Below are positions 36,515-46,544 of a stretch of 64,000 nt of DNA, piece after piece; position 1 is the stretch's first letter; each line of letters opens with the position of its first letter. Source of the DNA: Pedobacter foliorum (GTDB lineage: Bacteria; Bacteroidota; Bacteroidia; Sphingobacteriales; Sphingobacteriaceae); assembly GCF_013266735.1 (NCBI RefSeq), contig NZ_JABSNU010000003.1, positions 558,001 through 622,000 of the forward strand, read 5' to 3'. The position numbers were made by a program, and so were the translations under genes. The notes beneath the pieces were generated by a model. The model worked only from the letters and a program-made list of their open reading frames with translations. It was not told the origin of the DNA and did not search any database.

Positions 36515-38332
36515 CTATTTTGTTCCCTTGTCAATTGCCTTGTTTATTACGTCTTCTATTCTGCCTCTGATTTTCATTGTGCTTAGTTTATCGGTGACAG
36601 AAGGATTAACTCTGTTAGAAAGAAATATATAGACTAAATCTCTTGATGGATCAACCCATACACAGGTGCCAGTATAGCCCGTGTGACCATATGTTTGTGA
36701 AGAAGCAAGTTCTGAAGGATATTTTTTTGTTAGGTCAGGGTCCCATCTGTCAAACCCTAAGCCTCGTCTGCTAACCGGAGATTGTCGTTGAGTAAACATA
36801 TCGACTGTTTCGGGTTTGAAATATTGCTGACCACCATAAGTGCCCTTATTTAGTAGCATTTGATATAAAATGGCTAAGTCATTTGAACTTGCAAATAAAC
36901 CTGCATGGCCCGAAATACCACCAACTAAGGCCGCTCCCTGGTCGTGCACATATCCTACTAACAGTGTTTTTCTGAAATAGGTGTCGTTTTCTGTAGGGAT
37001 AATCCGATCCTTGTTGAATCTATTTCTAGGCAGAAATCCTGCAGTTTGCATGCCTAGGGGTTGGTAGAAAATTTCACTTGCATATTGATTTAAAGGCTCG
37101 CCACTAATGCGCTCAACAATATCTTTCATTACATACATGCTAATGTCGCTATATACATATTTACCTCTTGTTTTGATAGGTGCATTTAGCATTTTTGGCC
37201 ACATCACATCTTTGAAGTAATCTTTTCTTATGTAATATCCATCAGCCACTTTTGTTGGGAAAGCTGCTGATGAATCGGCGCTATGATCTGTGGGTTTGAT
37301 GGCGTCGTGGAAAGGAATGTAAGGGATAAATCCTGCCTGATGTAACATTACCTCTCTTACCTGAATATTGTTCATAGCAGTTGCTCTTGCCTTAGGAATG
37401 TAGGCTCCTATGTTTGTATCCAGTTTGAGTTTCTTTTCTTCGAAAAGATGCATAACAATTGGGGTGGTAGCAGCAATTTTGGTTACAGAAGCAAGGTCGA
37501 ATATATCATTGACCTTGTCAGGACTTCTGTCGTCATAAGTGTGGGTGCCGTAGCCTTTATTGAAAATAACTTTCCCATCTTTAGCTACAAGGACAACAAC
37601 TCCGGGGGTGGCTCGGGCATTAATGGCTTCGTTGGCAATTTTATCTATTTCCTTTAGATTTTCAGTATTTACGTTGGCATCTTCAGGAAGCGTATATTTT
37701 AGGCGAATAGGAAGGGTTGTAAATCCTGAGTTTGCAGTGTACTTCGGAGAAAAATTAGCCGTAAGTTTTTTACTAACTCCTATTCCTCCAAAAATTACCT
37801 GTGGGATAATTTCGGCAGCTAAAGGAGTGTTTTGATCAGTCCAAACAATTGGAGCTTTAATTTCATCAAAAGACGGAAGTGTTCTGCCATCGCCAAATAA
37901 GGAAACTATAACTTGCTTATTGCTAGCTAAGTTTTTAATAAGGTTAATATTCCGTATCTCATTTGCTGCAGTTGATGGGAGGGAGATAATGATGGTGTTG
38001 AAGTATTTTAAGTCATCTTCAAGATCATTTAGCGCTGCAGAGTTTTGATAGTTGGCCGAAGAGAAAGAAGTGATTTTTGTGTATTTATTTAAAAGACTGT
38101 CGAATATAGTCTGGTTGGTTAGACCAAGGCTAACAGATGCGATGTTCTTTTTGTCGAGATTTAGCAGAGGGATTATGTTTTCATGGTTATTTAAAAGTAC
38201 TGTATTGTTCTCGATAGTGTTTAAAATAGTAAGGGTTTGTTCATTTTGTTGGTGGTTCTGAGCACAGGCCGTGAATGTAAATAATGCAAGGAAACTAATT
38301 GCAATGATACCTGCCAGGTTATTCTTTCTCAT
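36515..38332 (-). CDS. Lipoprotein with GH3 C-terminal-like and serine beta-lactamase-family domains
   Basis: 605 aa. The lipoprotein signal ends FTAC. Residues about 30-200 resemble the C-terminal domain of GH3 glucosidases, without the GH3 catalytic barrel. From about 230 a class C beta-lactamase-like hydrolase follows: SVTK (about 282-285), YSD and GHTG. A longer Bacteroidota protein combines a full GH3/NagZ enzyme, this domain and a beta-lactamase; here the first part is missing while the second and third remain. It probably acts on peptidoglycan or a D-amino-acid ester at the outer or inner membrane. Confidence 0.8.
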   Translation of the reverse strand: MRKNNLAGIIAISFLALFTFTACAQNHQQNEQTLTILNTIENNTVLLNNHENIIPLLNLDKKNIASVSLGLTNQTIFDSLLNKYTKITSFSSANYQNSAALNDLEDDLKYFNTIIISLPSTAANEIRNINLIKNLASNKQVIVSLFGDGRTLPSFDEIKAPIVWTDQNTPLAAEIIPQVIFGGIGVSKKLTANFSPKYTANSGFTTLPIRLKYTLPEDANVNTENLKEIDKIANEAINARATPGVVVLVAKDGKVIFNKGYGTHTYDDRSPDKVNDIFDLASVTKIAATTPIVMHLFEEKKLKLDTNIGAYIPKARATAMNNIQVREVMLHQAGFIPYIPFHDAIKPTDHSADSSAAFPTKVADGYYIRKDYFKDVMWPKMLNAPIKTRGKYVYSDISMYVMKDIVERISGEPLNQYASEIFYQPLGMQTAGFLPRNRFNKDRIIPTENDTYFRKTLLVGYVHDQGAALVGGISGHAGLFASSNDLAILYQMLLNKGTYGGQQYFKPETVDMFTQRQSPVSRRGLGFDRWDPDLTKKYPSELASSQTYGHTGYTGTCVWVDPSRDLVYIFLSNRVNPSVTDKLSTMKIRGRIEDVINKAIDKGTK

Positions 38333-38524
38333 ATATGTATTTCTCCCTTAATGTAGGTTTTGTTATGGTAAACGTAATTATTAAATTTTTGATGTGTTGA
38401 GGGCGTTGTAAATATAATGGTAATTTTATGGTAATATCTGGTCCATGAACATCAATTATCTGAAAAGAAGAGCCGATATGAGGCTTATTTTGCATAAATT
38501 AGCAACCTTTACCAAGGAATATAA

Positions 38525-40411
38525 ATGTCAGATATTATACAACTTTTACCCGATAGTGTTGCTAATCAAATTGCGGCAGGAGAGGTGGTGCAGCGCCCGG
38601 CATCGGCAGTAAAAGAGCTATTGGAGAATGCTATAGACGCAGGAGCCAATAAAATTCAATTGATTGTTAAGGATGCCGGTAAGGCATTAATACAAGTTAT
38701 AGATAATGGGTGTGGGATGAGCATTACGGATGCTCGTATGTGTTTTGAGCGTCATGCTACCTCGAAAGTTCGAAAAGCTGAAGATCTTTTTGCAATTAGA
38801 ACGATGGGCTTTAGGGGAGAAGCAATGGCCTCTATTGCAGCGATTGCTCAGGTAGAAATGAAAACTCGCAGGCATGAAGATGAAGTAGGAACTTTGATTG
38901 AGATTGAGGGAGCAACTTTTATAAAGCAAGAACCTGTGGCCGCGGCTGAAGGAACAAGCATTAGCATAAAGAACTTATTTTATAATACTCCTGCAAGAAG
39001 GAACTTCCTAAAAAGCAATCCTGCAGAAATGCGTCATATTATTGACGAATTTCAACGGGTAGCAATGGCAAACCCTGCCATTGGCTTTAGTCTTCATCAT
39101 GATGGGGTTGAAATTTACAGGTTGCCTGCTTCAGCTTTAAAGCAGCGTATTGTTCACTTGTTTGGTAATAACTACAATCAACGCCTAATTCCGGTAGAGG
39201 AAGATACTTCTATCATTAATTTAAAAGGATTTATAGGGAAACCGGAATTTGCTAAAAAGACCCGGGGTGAGCAGTTCTTTTTTGTAAACAATCGTTTTAT
39301 TAAAGATCCTTATCTTAATCACGCCGTAAATAGGGCTTATGAAGAGTTGTTGCCTGATGATAACTTTCCGTTATATGTTTTGTTTATAGATATCGATCCT
39401 GCGAAGATCGACGTAAATGTACATCCTACTAAAACTGAGATTAAATACCTGGATGAAAAGTCGATTTATGCGATTCTTCACTCTGCTGTAAAGCGGTCGT
39501 TGGGAAGATTTAATATTAGCCCAACCATAGATTTTGATCAGGAGACCGGCTTTAGTAGCATGATTACTCATAAAGCACCTGAGGAGATAGTGCCACCTAG
39601 TATTAGTTTTAATCCTGATTTTAATCCTTTTGCCGGGGATAAGCCTGCGCCAAGAGATTCATCTTATAGTCAAGATACCTCATACGCAAGTTTTTCTAAA
39701 AGCTATGGATCTGGAGGTGGTAAAATGCCGACAAGTACAAAAAATTGGGGCTCTCTTTATGAGATTGCAAATCACAGTCCTGCCCAACAGTCTGCTCTTG
39801 AATTAGCAGGTACTGAGGCTGACGACCAATTTGTTCCTGTGCAGAAGCAATTGATGCAACTTCATAATCGCTATATCATCTCACAGATTAAGTCGGGCCT
39901 TATGCTTATAGATCAGCAATCCGCACATGAAAGGGTTTTATATGAGCGTTTTATTTTGCATCTTGAAGACCGAAAAGGTGCATCACAGCAAAGTTTATTT
40001 CCGCAAACCGTTACTTTAAGCCCCAATGATTATGAACTGGCAAAAAGTTTACTGGAGGATATAAAAAGTTTAGGTTTCGAAGTAAGAGAGTTTGGCAAAA
40101 ATACGTTAGTTATAGAGGGAATTCCTGTTGATCTGGGAAGTAATAATATAAATGAAACTCAGTTATTTGAGCACCTGATAGAAGGGTTTAAAAACTCTCA
40201 GCAGGAATTGAAACTGGATAAAAGAGATGCATTGGCCAGAAGTATGGCAAGGAATAGTGCTATTAAAAGCGGTACAGTACTAGGACAGGTGGAAATGAAT
40301 ATGCTTATTGAGCAACTTTTTGCTTGTAAAACTCCTAACTTTAGCATAAGTGGAAAGCCGGTTATACAAACAATTGGATTGACAGAACTTGATAAAAAAT
40401 TTGATAAATAA
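38525..40411 (+). CDS. mutL: DNA mismatch repair protein MutL
   Basis: 628 aa. GHKL ATPase motifs ENAIDAGA, DNGCGM and GFRGEAMASI lie in the N-terminal 110 residues, followed by the linker TPARRNFLKS, and a C-terminal dimerisation domain with QSAHERVLYERF. MutL couples mismatch recognition by MutS to strand removal; the endonuclease motif DQHAxHERxxYE, here DQQSAHERVLYE, suggests a nicking MutL. It overlaps the next gene by 1 nt. Confidence 0.95.
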   Translation: MSDIIQLLPDSVANQIAAGEVVQRPASAVKELLENAIDAGANKIQLIVKDAGKALIQVIDNGCGMSITDARMCFERHATSKVRKAEDLFAIRTMGFRGEAMASIAAIAQVEMKTRRHEDEVGTLIEIEGATFIKQEPVAAAEGTSISIKNLFYNTPARRNFLKSNPAEMRHIIDEFQRVAMANPAIGFSLHHDGVEIYRLPASALKQRIVHLFGNNYNQRLIPVEEDTSIINLKGFIGKPEFAKKTRGEQFFFVNNRFIKDPYLNHAVNRAYEELLPDDNFPLYVLFIDIDPAKIDVNVHPTKTEIKYLDEKSIYAILHSAVKRSLGRFNISPTIDFDQETGFSSMITHKAPEEIVPPSISFNPDFNPFAGDKPAPRDSSYSQDTSYASFSKSYGSGGGKMPTSTKNWGSLYEIANHSPAQQSALELAGTEADDQFVPVQKQLMQLHNRYIISQIKSGLMLIDQQSAHERVLYERFILHLEDRKGASQQSLFPQTVTLSPNDYELAKSLLEDIKSLGFEVREFGKNTLVIEGIPVDLGSNNINETQLFEHLIEGFKNSQQELKLDKRDALARSMARNSAIKSGTVLGQVEMNMLIEQLFACKTPNFSISGKPVIQTIGLTELDKKFDK

Positions 40412-41136
40412 TGAATAACATACATATACCACCAGTAGTAAAGAATCTGTTGATCATCAATGTGATTTTCTTTGCTGCAACTTTTATGTTCAAAGATAGT
40501 CAGGGTGGTTATTTACTTGTTGAAAAACTCTCGGTATTTTATTTCGACTCTCCTTTTTTTAAGATCTGGCAACCGATTACCTATATGTTTATGCATAGTC
40601 CCGAAAATTTTATGCATATTTTCTTTAACATGTTTGCTGTATACATGTTTGGAGGGGTATTGGAATCGAGATGGGGAGCTAAGCGCTTTCTTAATTTTTA
40701 CTTGATTACAGGTCTTGGTGCATTAGGACTTCAATGGGCGGTTCAGGCATTTGAAGTGCACCAAATAGTGGGTACGGCTATACCTGGACAAACACTCTAT
40801 CATTTGCAAAACCTTACTGCATCTCAAGTTGAAACGTTATCTGGCATTTATAACGGACCAATGTTAGGTGCTTCGGGCGCAGTATTTGGATTATTGGTAG
40901 CTTTTGGAATGCTTTATCCTAATACGGAATTATATATAATGTTTATTCCGGTGCCAATTAAAGCCAAATATATCATACCAGTATATATTCTTTTTGAATT
41001 AACAATGGGGGTTGCACAAGTACAGGGTGATTCGGTTGCTCATTATGCCCACTTGGGAGGCGCATTAATTGGCTTTATTTTGGTTAAGCTTTGGAAAGAT
41101 AAAGACAATAATAGATTCTATACGTATTATGAATAA
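40411..41136 (+). CDS. Rhomboid-family intramembrane serine protease
   Basis: 241 aa with six or more hydrophobic helices. The catalytic serine motif GASGAVFG (near residue 153), the histidine in AHLGGALIG and HIFFNMFAVYMFGG (helix 2 motif) are all intact. It cleaves membrane proteins within the bilayer. It overlaps mutL by 1 nt and the next rhomboid by 8 nt. Confidence 0.9.
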   Translation: MNNIHIPPVVKNLLIINVIFFAATFMFKDSQGGYLLVEKLSVFYFDSPFFKIWQPITYMFMHSPENFMHIFFNMFAVYMFGGVLESRWGAKRFLNFYLITGLGALGLQWAVQAFEVHQIVGTAIPGQTLYHLQNLTASQVETLSGIYNGPMLGASGAVFGLLVAFGMLYPNTELYIMFIPVPIKAKYIIPVYILFELTMGVAQVQGDSVAHYAHLGGALIGFILVKLWKDKDNNRFYTYYE

Positions 41137-41989
41137 TAGTGTATTTAAGGATATAAAGAACAAAATATTTCATTCCGGCGATCCGTCATATTTATACATT
41201 GGCATAAACACGCTTGTTTTTGTTGTAGTAGCACTCATAAATGTGCCGTTTTTCCTGTCAGGAAATGGAGTTAATTTCGACGGAATAATAAGAGAGTATT
41301 TTGGTTTTCCTGCTTCATTGGCAAAGCTGCCTACTAGGTTTTATACGATTCTTACCTATCAGTTCTTCCATGAGGGCTTTCTGCATTTGTTATTTAACAT
41401 GTTGTGGCTTTATTGGGTGGGCAGAATCTTTTTAGATTTTCTGAAACCACGTCAATTCCATTTTGTGTTTTTGGCTGGAGGTTTTGCAGGAGCGATATTA
41501 TTTGCTTTGGCTTTTAATATTTTCCCGGTATTTATTGGGAGCATTTCTACTGGCAATGTCATTGGCTCATCGGCAGCTGTTATGGCTATCGTTGTGGCTG
41601 CAGCTACATTGGTTCCGGATTATAGCATCAGGCTTTTATTATTTGGTGATGTGAAATTGAAATATCTGGCAATTGCCTACATAGTACTCGACTTGATTGG
41701 AACCACATCTCAAAATGCGGGAGGGAGTTTTGCACATATTGGAGGGGCAATTATTGGATTTACCTATATCAAGATGCTTCAGAATGGAACAGACTGGAGT
41801 AATCTCTTTAAGAAAAGGCCAAAATTAAGGGTGGTTAAAAATAATTCACCGAAATCATCGGTAAAGAAAAAAGAACCATCGGTCGATCAGAATGAAATTG
41901 ATGCGATTTTAGATAAAATTTCTAAATCGGGATATGATAAACTAACAAAAGAGGAAAAGGAGACCTTGTTTAAGGCAAGTAATCACTAA
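41129..41989 (+). CDS. Rhomboid-family intramembrane protein with cytoplasmic tail
   Basis: 286 aa from ATG at 41129; the frame is open upstream to 41069. The helix motif HEGFLHLLFNMLWLYWVGR and AHIGGAIIG are present. The serine motif is GSSAAVMA, with alanine where the canonical GxSG has glycine; Bacteroidota versions often have this form. A charged tail (about 230-286, KKEPSVDQNEIDAILDKISK) follows. It is probably still proteolytic, but this is less sure than for its neighbour. Confidence 0.85.
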   Translation: MNNSVFKDIKNKIFHSGDPSYLYIGINTLVFVVVALINVPFFLSGNGVNFDGIIREYFGFPASLAKLPTRFYTILTYQFFHEGFLHLLFNMLWLYWVGRIFLDFLKPRQFHFVFLAGGFAGAILFALAFNIFPVFIGSISTGNVIGSSAAVMAIVVAAATLVPDYSIRLLLFGDVKLKYLAIAYIVLDLIGTTSQNAGGSFAHIGGAIIGFTYIKMLQNGTDWSNLFKKRPKLRVVKNNSPKSSVKKKEPSVDQNEIDAILDKISKSGYDKLTKEEKETLFKASNH

Positions 41990-42026
41990 TGCTTATAGTT
42001 TAGCACGAGGTAGGGAATATAGACTA

Positions 42027-43139
42027 ATGAAGAAAAACAAACCAACATTTATTGATAAAGTAGTTCGCCTAGCAGCTATTGTTTTGGCAATTACTTTGGT
42101 GCTTGGTTTTGTAGCGGGAAGGTTTGATCCGCGGGAATATAAGTATATTCCTTTCTTTGGTTTAGCTTATCCCTTTATTCTCCTTTTTAACATCTTAATG
42201 ATTGGCTGGTGGTGTATTAGGAAAAGATGGACATTTGCAATAGCAACTGTTTTGCTAATTCTTGTTGGCTGGGGTGCTTTAACGGCAACGGTAGGTATAT
42301 TTGGCAAATCCGGAGATCAATTAAATAAGGACCCTGAACATGTTAGAATGATGACTTACAATGTTCACAGTTTTAAACCCTACGGTTTGGAGAACATTGA
42401 ATCGGTTAAAGAACAGATGCTGGATCTGATAAAAAAGGAAAATCCAGACATCATTTGTTTTCAGGAGTACTTTACCCGGCGTAAAGGCCCTTATGATATT
42501 ACAGATAGTCTTAAGCTAATATTAAAAACTCCATATTACTACTTTGTTCCCTCTTCTGCTAATGATTATGAGGCAACCGGATTGGCTATATTTTCGAAGT
42601 ATCCAATAAAAAATAGAGGTATAATCGCATTTGGAGAAAATTTTGGAGGTAATGCCAGTATTTATATTGATATCTTAATCAAAAAGCAAAAGCTAAGGGT
42701 TTACAATGTACACTTACAGTCTATTTCATTTGATAAACAGGATTACAGCTATATAGATAAGGTTACCCAAAAGATGGATGCAGATCTTGTACCATCGAAA
42801 AGAATTTTAACACTACTTAAGAATGCTTTCGTTAAAAGAAGCGGGCAGGTTGATATCATGAAAGACCATATGAAAACGTGTAATACGCCTTTTCTGATAG
42901 CCGGTGATTTTAATGATACGCCAGCGTCTTATGCAGTAACACAGCTTACAAAGTCGTTAAATAACACATTTAAAGAACAAGGAACGGGCTTGGGGCGTAC
43001 CTATAATGGTAAATTTCCTAATTTTCAAATCGATTATATTGCTACAACCAAGGATATAAAAGTGATGAATTATCACATAATTGATGCGAAGTTATCAGAT
43101 CACTTCCCTGTTCGTAGTGACTTGAGATTAAACCCTTAA
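42027..43139 (+). CDS. Endonuclease/exonuclease/phosphatase-family membrane protein
   Basis: 370 aa. Three hydrophobic segments lie within residues 1-95. From about 105 the EEP fold follows: MTYNVHSFKPYG, ICFQEYF (catalytic E), VYNVHLQS, AGDFNDTPAS and SDHFPVRSDL (D/H). The metal-dependent hydrolase domain probably faces the periplasm and could cleave phosphodiesters of lipids or nucleic acid. It ends 18 nt before cysS. Confidence 0.9.
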   Translation: MKKNKPTFIDKVVRLAAIVLAITLVLGFVAGRFDPREYKYIPFFGLAYPFILLFNILMIGWWCIRKRWTFAIATVLLILVGWGALTATVGIFGKSGDQLNKDPEHVRMMTYNVHSFKPYGLENIESVKEQMLDLIKKENPDIICFQEYFTRRKGPYDITDSLKLILKTPYYYFVPSSANDYEATGLAIFSKYPIKNRGIIAFGENFGGNASIYIDILIKKQKLRVYNVHLQSISFDKQDYSYIDKVTQKMDADLVPSKRILTLLKNAFVKRSGQVDIMKDHMKTCNTPFLIAGDFNDTPASYAVTQLTKSLNNTFKEQGTGLGRTYNGKFPNFQIDYIATTKDIKVMNYHIIDAKLSDHFPVRSDLRLNP

Positions 43140-43153
43140 AATTTTTACATTTG
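43122..43153 (+). promoter_or_regulatory. cysS promoter
   Basis: TTG (43122-43124), 21 nt and TACATTTG (43146-43153) lie 4 nt before the ATG at 43158. The promoter is inside the end of the upstream EEP gene. Confidence 0.6.
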
Positions 43154-43157
43154 CAGA

Positions 43158-44618
43158 ATGAATACAGGCTTACATTTATATAATACCCTAACACGTAAGA
43201 AAGAACTTTTTGAACCACTTAATGCTCCTAATGTAGGAATGTATGTTTGTGGTCCCACTGTTTATAGTGATGTTCATTTGGGGAACTGTCGTACTTTTAT
43301 TTCCTTTGATTTAATCTTCAGGTATTTGAAGTATAGTGGGTATAAAGTGCGCTACGTACGGAATATTACTGATGCTGGTCATTTGGAAGGAGATAGGGAT
43401 GAAGGAGATGATAAATTTGCCAAAAGAGCTAAGCTAGAGCAATTGGAGCCGATGGAGATTGTACAGAAATATACTCTCGGTTTTCATGATGTGTTAAGAA
43501 TGTTTAATACGCTGCCGCCAAGCATTGAGCCTACTGCAACCGGACATATTATAGAGCAGATTGAAATGATCAAAGAGATCATAAAAAACGGCTATGCTTA
43601 TGAAAGAAATGGTACTGTTTATTTTGATGTAGAAAAATATAGTAAGGAATATAATTATACCATATTAACCAATCGAAACTTGGAAGATATGCTGGCTAAC
43701 ACAAGAGAGCTAGGCGGACAAGATGAAAAGCATGGAAGATTGGATTTTGCATTATGGATTAAAGCGAAACCTGAAACGCTAATGCGTTGGGCATCTCCCT
43801 GGGGTGTTGGTTTCCCAGGATGGCACATAGAATGTTCTGCAATGAGTGCTAAATACCTCGGAGATGAATTTGATATTCATGGTGGAGGTATGGATCTTGC
43901 CGCAACACATCATACAAATGAAATTGCACAATCTGAAGCTTGCAGTCACAAACAACCTGCGAAGTATTGGATGCATACTAATATGCTTACTGTAAACGGG
44001 ACGCGTATGTCAAAAACTGCTGGAAATGGCTTTTTACCTGAAGAACTATTTACAGGGAATCACCCATTGCTTGAAAGAGGCTTTAGTCCTATGACGGTTA
44101 AGTTCTTTATGTTGCAGGCGCATTATAGAAGTACTTTGGATTTTTCGAATGAGGCACTTGATGCGTCAGAAAAGGGCTTTAGAAGACTAATGAATGCGGT
44201 GAATTTATTAGAAAAATTAACACCTTCAGCAAATAGTGACTTTGAGATTGAACCTATAGCCAACAATTGTGTAAAAGCAATGAATGATGACTTTAATAGT
44301 CCTGTTGTTATTGCAGAGCTGTTTGAAGCAGTACGTATTATCAATACCATTCATGATGGAAAGGGTAATATCTCGGAAATTGAGCTTGAAAGGTTGAAAA
44401 AGCTTATGAATGATTTTGTGTTTAATATTTTTGGTCTAAAGGATGAAGAGACTTCAAATACTGAATTAAATTCTGTTCTTGACCTTGTAATAGATATCAG
44501 GAAAGGGGCTAAAGAAAATAAGGATTATGCTACTTCAGATAAGATACGACTGGGCTTACAAAGCATGGGTATCCAATTGAAAGACAGTAAAGATGGTACA
44601 ACATGGAATAAAATCTAG
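43158..44618 (+). CDS. cysS: Cysteine--tRNA ligase
   Basis: 486 aa. The class I signatures are present: HLGN (40-43) as HIGH, CGPTVY with the zinc ligand C31, [22 protein letters not shown] for the other zinc ligands, and RMSKTAGN as KMSKS. The ending shows the DALR-type helical domain. It charges tRNA-Cys. A leaderless-type promoter precedes it. Confidence 0.97.
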   Translation: MNTGLHLYNTLTRKKELFEPLNAPNVGMYVCGPTVYSDVHLGNCRTFISFDLIFRYLKYSGYKVRYVRNITDAGHLEGDRDEGDDKFAKRAKLEQLEPMEIVQKYTLGFHDVLRMFNTLPPSIEPTATGHIIEQIEMIKEIIKNGYAYERNGTVYFDVEKYSKEYNYTILTNRNLEDMLANTRELGGQDEKHGRLDFALWIKAKPETLMRWASPWGVGFPGWHIECSAMSAKYLGDEFDIHGGGMDLAATHHTNEIAQSEACSHKQPAKYWMHTNMLTVNGTRMSKTAGNGFLPEELFTGNHPLLERGFSPMTVKFFMLQAHYRSTLDFSNEALDASEKGFRRLMNAVNLLEKLTPSANSDFEIEPIANNCVKAMNDDFNSPVVIAELFEAVRIINTIHDGKGNISEIELERLKKLMNDFVFNIFGLKDEETSNTELNSVLDLVIDIRKGAKENKDYATSDKIRLGLQSMGIQLKDSKDGTTWNKI

Positions 44619-44695
44619 TTTTGTGCAATTGTTAATTACTTTTTAAAAGAAAAAAATACTCAAACCTTATATTAGCACCGAAACTATTTAAAACT

Positions 44696-45553
44696 ATGAT
44701 GAATAAATTTCTTTATACAATTGCTGTTGCATCCATGACGATTGGTGCTTACGCTCAAAAATCAGATGGTAGCACTAAATCACTTGTTAAAGCAGAAAAA
44801 GAATTTGCCACTACTTTGGCTAAAAATGGAGCTAAATCTGCATTTGCCAGCTTTTCGGCTGAAAATGGCTTAGTTTTCAGACCAAATCCTGTAAATGCCA
44901 AAACATTTTATGCAACTGGAGATGATACTAAAGATTTAACCTGGACACCAGCATATGCAAAAGTATCTAGAAGTGGAGATTGGGGATTTACTACTGGCCC
45001 TTTTACATTAGGAGGCAAGGAAACTACTTACGGACAGTATTTATCTGTGTGGAAAGCTGTAAATGGTAAGTGGGAACTTGTTTTGGATTTAGGTACAACA
45101 CATAATAAACCATTAAATAAGGTAAATGAAGAATTTATTGAGCCAAAAGATTCCTATAAACCTAAGTTTTTAAATGATAAAGAAAGGGCAACCGGAGCTA
45201 ACATTATTGCTACCACAGAGAAGACTTTAAATGCGACACTTAAATCTTATGGTGTTTCAGCTTTTGCAGGATTTTTGAATTCGGATGCAAGAGTGCTGTT
45301 CCCAGGTTATGAACCTATTATTGGTAAAGATAAAGCAATCGCTTTTCTTCATAGCATGATGAGCAAAGTGGCTTTAAAAACTACGAATGTGGATAAAGCT
45401 GACGGTGGCGATTTGGCATATACATATGGCATTGCAACCGTAGATTATAAGGCTGATTTAAGAGAGAGTTTCAATTATGTGTTTGTTTATGAACGTCAGG
45501 CTGATTTTAACTGGAATCTTATTGCATTGGTATTTACACCAGCAGAACGTTAA
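44696..45553 (+). CDS. Exported protein with two NTF2-like (DUF4440) domains
   Basis: 285 aa; a second ATG at 44699 is equally possible. A signal peptide (GAYAQ) precedes two repeated units: LVKAEKEFATTLAKNGAKSAF at about 26 and IATTEKTLNATLKSYGVSAF at about 168. Each continues as an alpha+beta cone. NTF2-like domains bind small ligands or are enzymes; neither is shown here. Confidence 0.75.
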   Translation: MMNKFLYTIAVASMTIGAYAQKSDGSTKSLVKAEKEFATTLAKNGAKSAFASFSAENGLVFRPNPVNAKTFYATGDDTKDLTWTPAYAKVSRSGDWGFTTGPFTLGGKETTYGQYLSVWKAVNGKWELVLDLGTTHNKPLNKVNEEFIEPKDSYKPKFLNDKERATGANIIATTEKTLNATLKSYGVSAFAGFLNSDARVLFPGYEPIIGKDKAIAFLHSMMSKVALKTTNVDKADGGDLAYTYGIATVDYKADLRESFNYVFVYERQADFNWNLIALVFTPAER

Positions 45554-45602
45554 CAACATGTTGCGCTGGAAAGCGTTATTTTATAAATCATATTTTATCA
45601 CG

Positions 45603-45639
45603 AAAGGGTTTCTTAAAGAATTGATTTAAGAAGCCCTTT
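45603..45639 (+). terminator. Rho-independent terminator
   Basis: AAAGGGTTTCTTAAA (45603-45617) pairs with TTTAAGAAGCCCTTT (45625-45639) with one G-U, a 7-nt loop, then TTTT. It lies after the NTF2-like gene. Confidence 0.85.
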
Positions 45640-45658
45640 TTTATACATAATGAATTAA

Positions 45659-46540
45659 ATGAAGAAAACGATACTGGCAATAGCAATACTATTAACTGCA
45701 CTTCAAACAATGGCGCAGAAATTCGATTTGCAAGGGAATCGGGGTGCTCGTGGAATAATGCCTGAAAATACGGTCCGAGGGATGTTAAGTGCGCTTGATT
45801 TAGGTGTGAATACTCTAAACATGAATGTGGTAATTTCTAAGGATAAGAAGGTTGTGCTGTCTCAGGAACCCTATTTTAATTTTGAAATCAGTACCAGACC
45901 AGACGGGAAGCCTATAACTCTTAAAGATCAGAAGAGTTATAATATGTATAAGATGGACTATGCAGATATTAAGAAGTTTGATGTTGGAAGTAAAGTGCAT
46001 AGCAGATTTCCATACCAAGCGAAGATAAGTGCCTATAAACCTCTCTTGGAAGAAACAATAGATTCTGTAGAGAGTTATGTGAAAAAGAATAAGCTAGCAA
46101 AACCGAACTTTAGTATTGAAACCAAAACAATACCTAAAGGAGATAATGAATTCCATCCGGAACCGGCAGAGTTTGTTGATCTGATTATGGAGGTTGTAAT
46201 TAGAAAAAAGATTACTAAGAGGGTTACTATACAATCTTTTGATATCAGAACACTACAATATTTGCACGAAAATTATCCAAAGGTAAAAACTGCTTTGCTT
46301 ATTGATGAAAAGATAGATTTTGAGACTAACGTTGCCGATCTTGGTTTTATGCCGACTGTTTACAGTCCTTACTCTGTATTGGTTGGTAAGGGGCTAGTAG
46401 AACGCTGCCATAAAGCAGGAGTAAAGATTATACCATGGACTGTAAACTCTTTTAAGGATATGAAATACTTAATCGGGCTAGGGGTAGATGGAATAGTGAC
46501 GGATTATCCTAATATCTATAAAAAGGCGTTAGAAGAATAG
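45659..46540 (+). CDS. GDPD-family protein with replaced active-site residues (pseudoenzyme candidate)
   Basis: 293 aa with a signal peptide (TMAQ). The fold and length fit glycerophosphodiester phosphodiesterase: GARGIMPENTVRGM, a central SIETKT, and TVNSFKDMKYLIGLGVDGIVTDYP at the end. The catalytic set is changed: HRG is N27-R-G, E-x-D is N54-M-N56, and HDP is Q69-E70-P. The nucleotide sequence confirms these codons (AAT, AAC, AAT, CAG, GAA). The rest of the fold is well kept and the frame is open, so this is not simple decay. It may bind rather than cleave a phosphodiester or lipid. Confidence 0.85.
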   Translation: MKKTILAIAILLTALQTMAQKFDLQGNRGARGIMPENTVRGMLSALDLGVNTLNMNVVISKDKKVVLSQEPYFNFEISTRPDGKPITLKDQKSYNMYKMDYADIKKFDVGSKVHSRFPYQAKISAYKPLLEETIDSVESYVKKNKLAKPNFSIETKTIPKGDNEFHPEPAEFVDLIMEVVIRKKITKRVTIQSFDIRTLQYLHENYPKVKTALLIDEKIDFETNVADLGFMPTVYSPYSVLVGKGLVERCHKAGVKIIPWTVNSFKDMKYLIGLGVDGIVTDYPNIYKKALEE

Positions 46541-46544
46541 TAAA

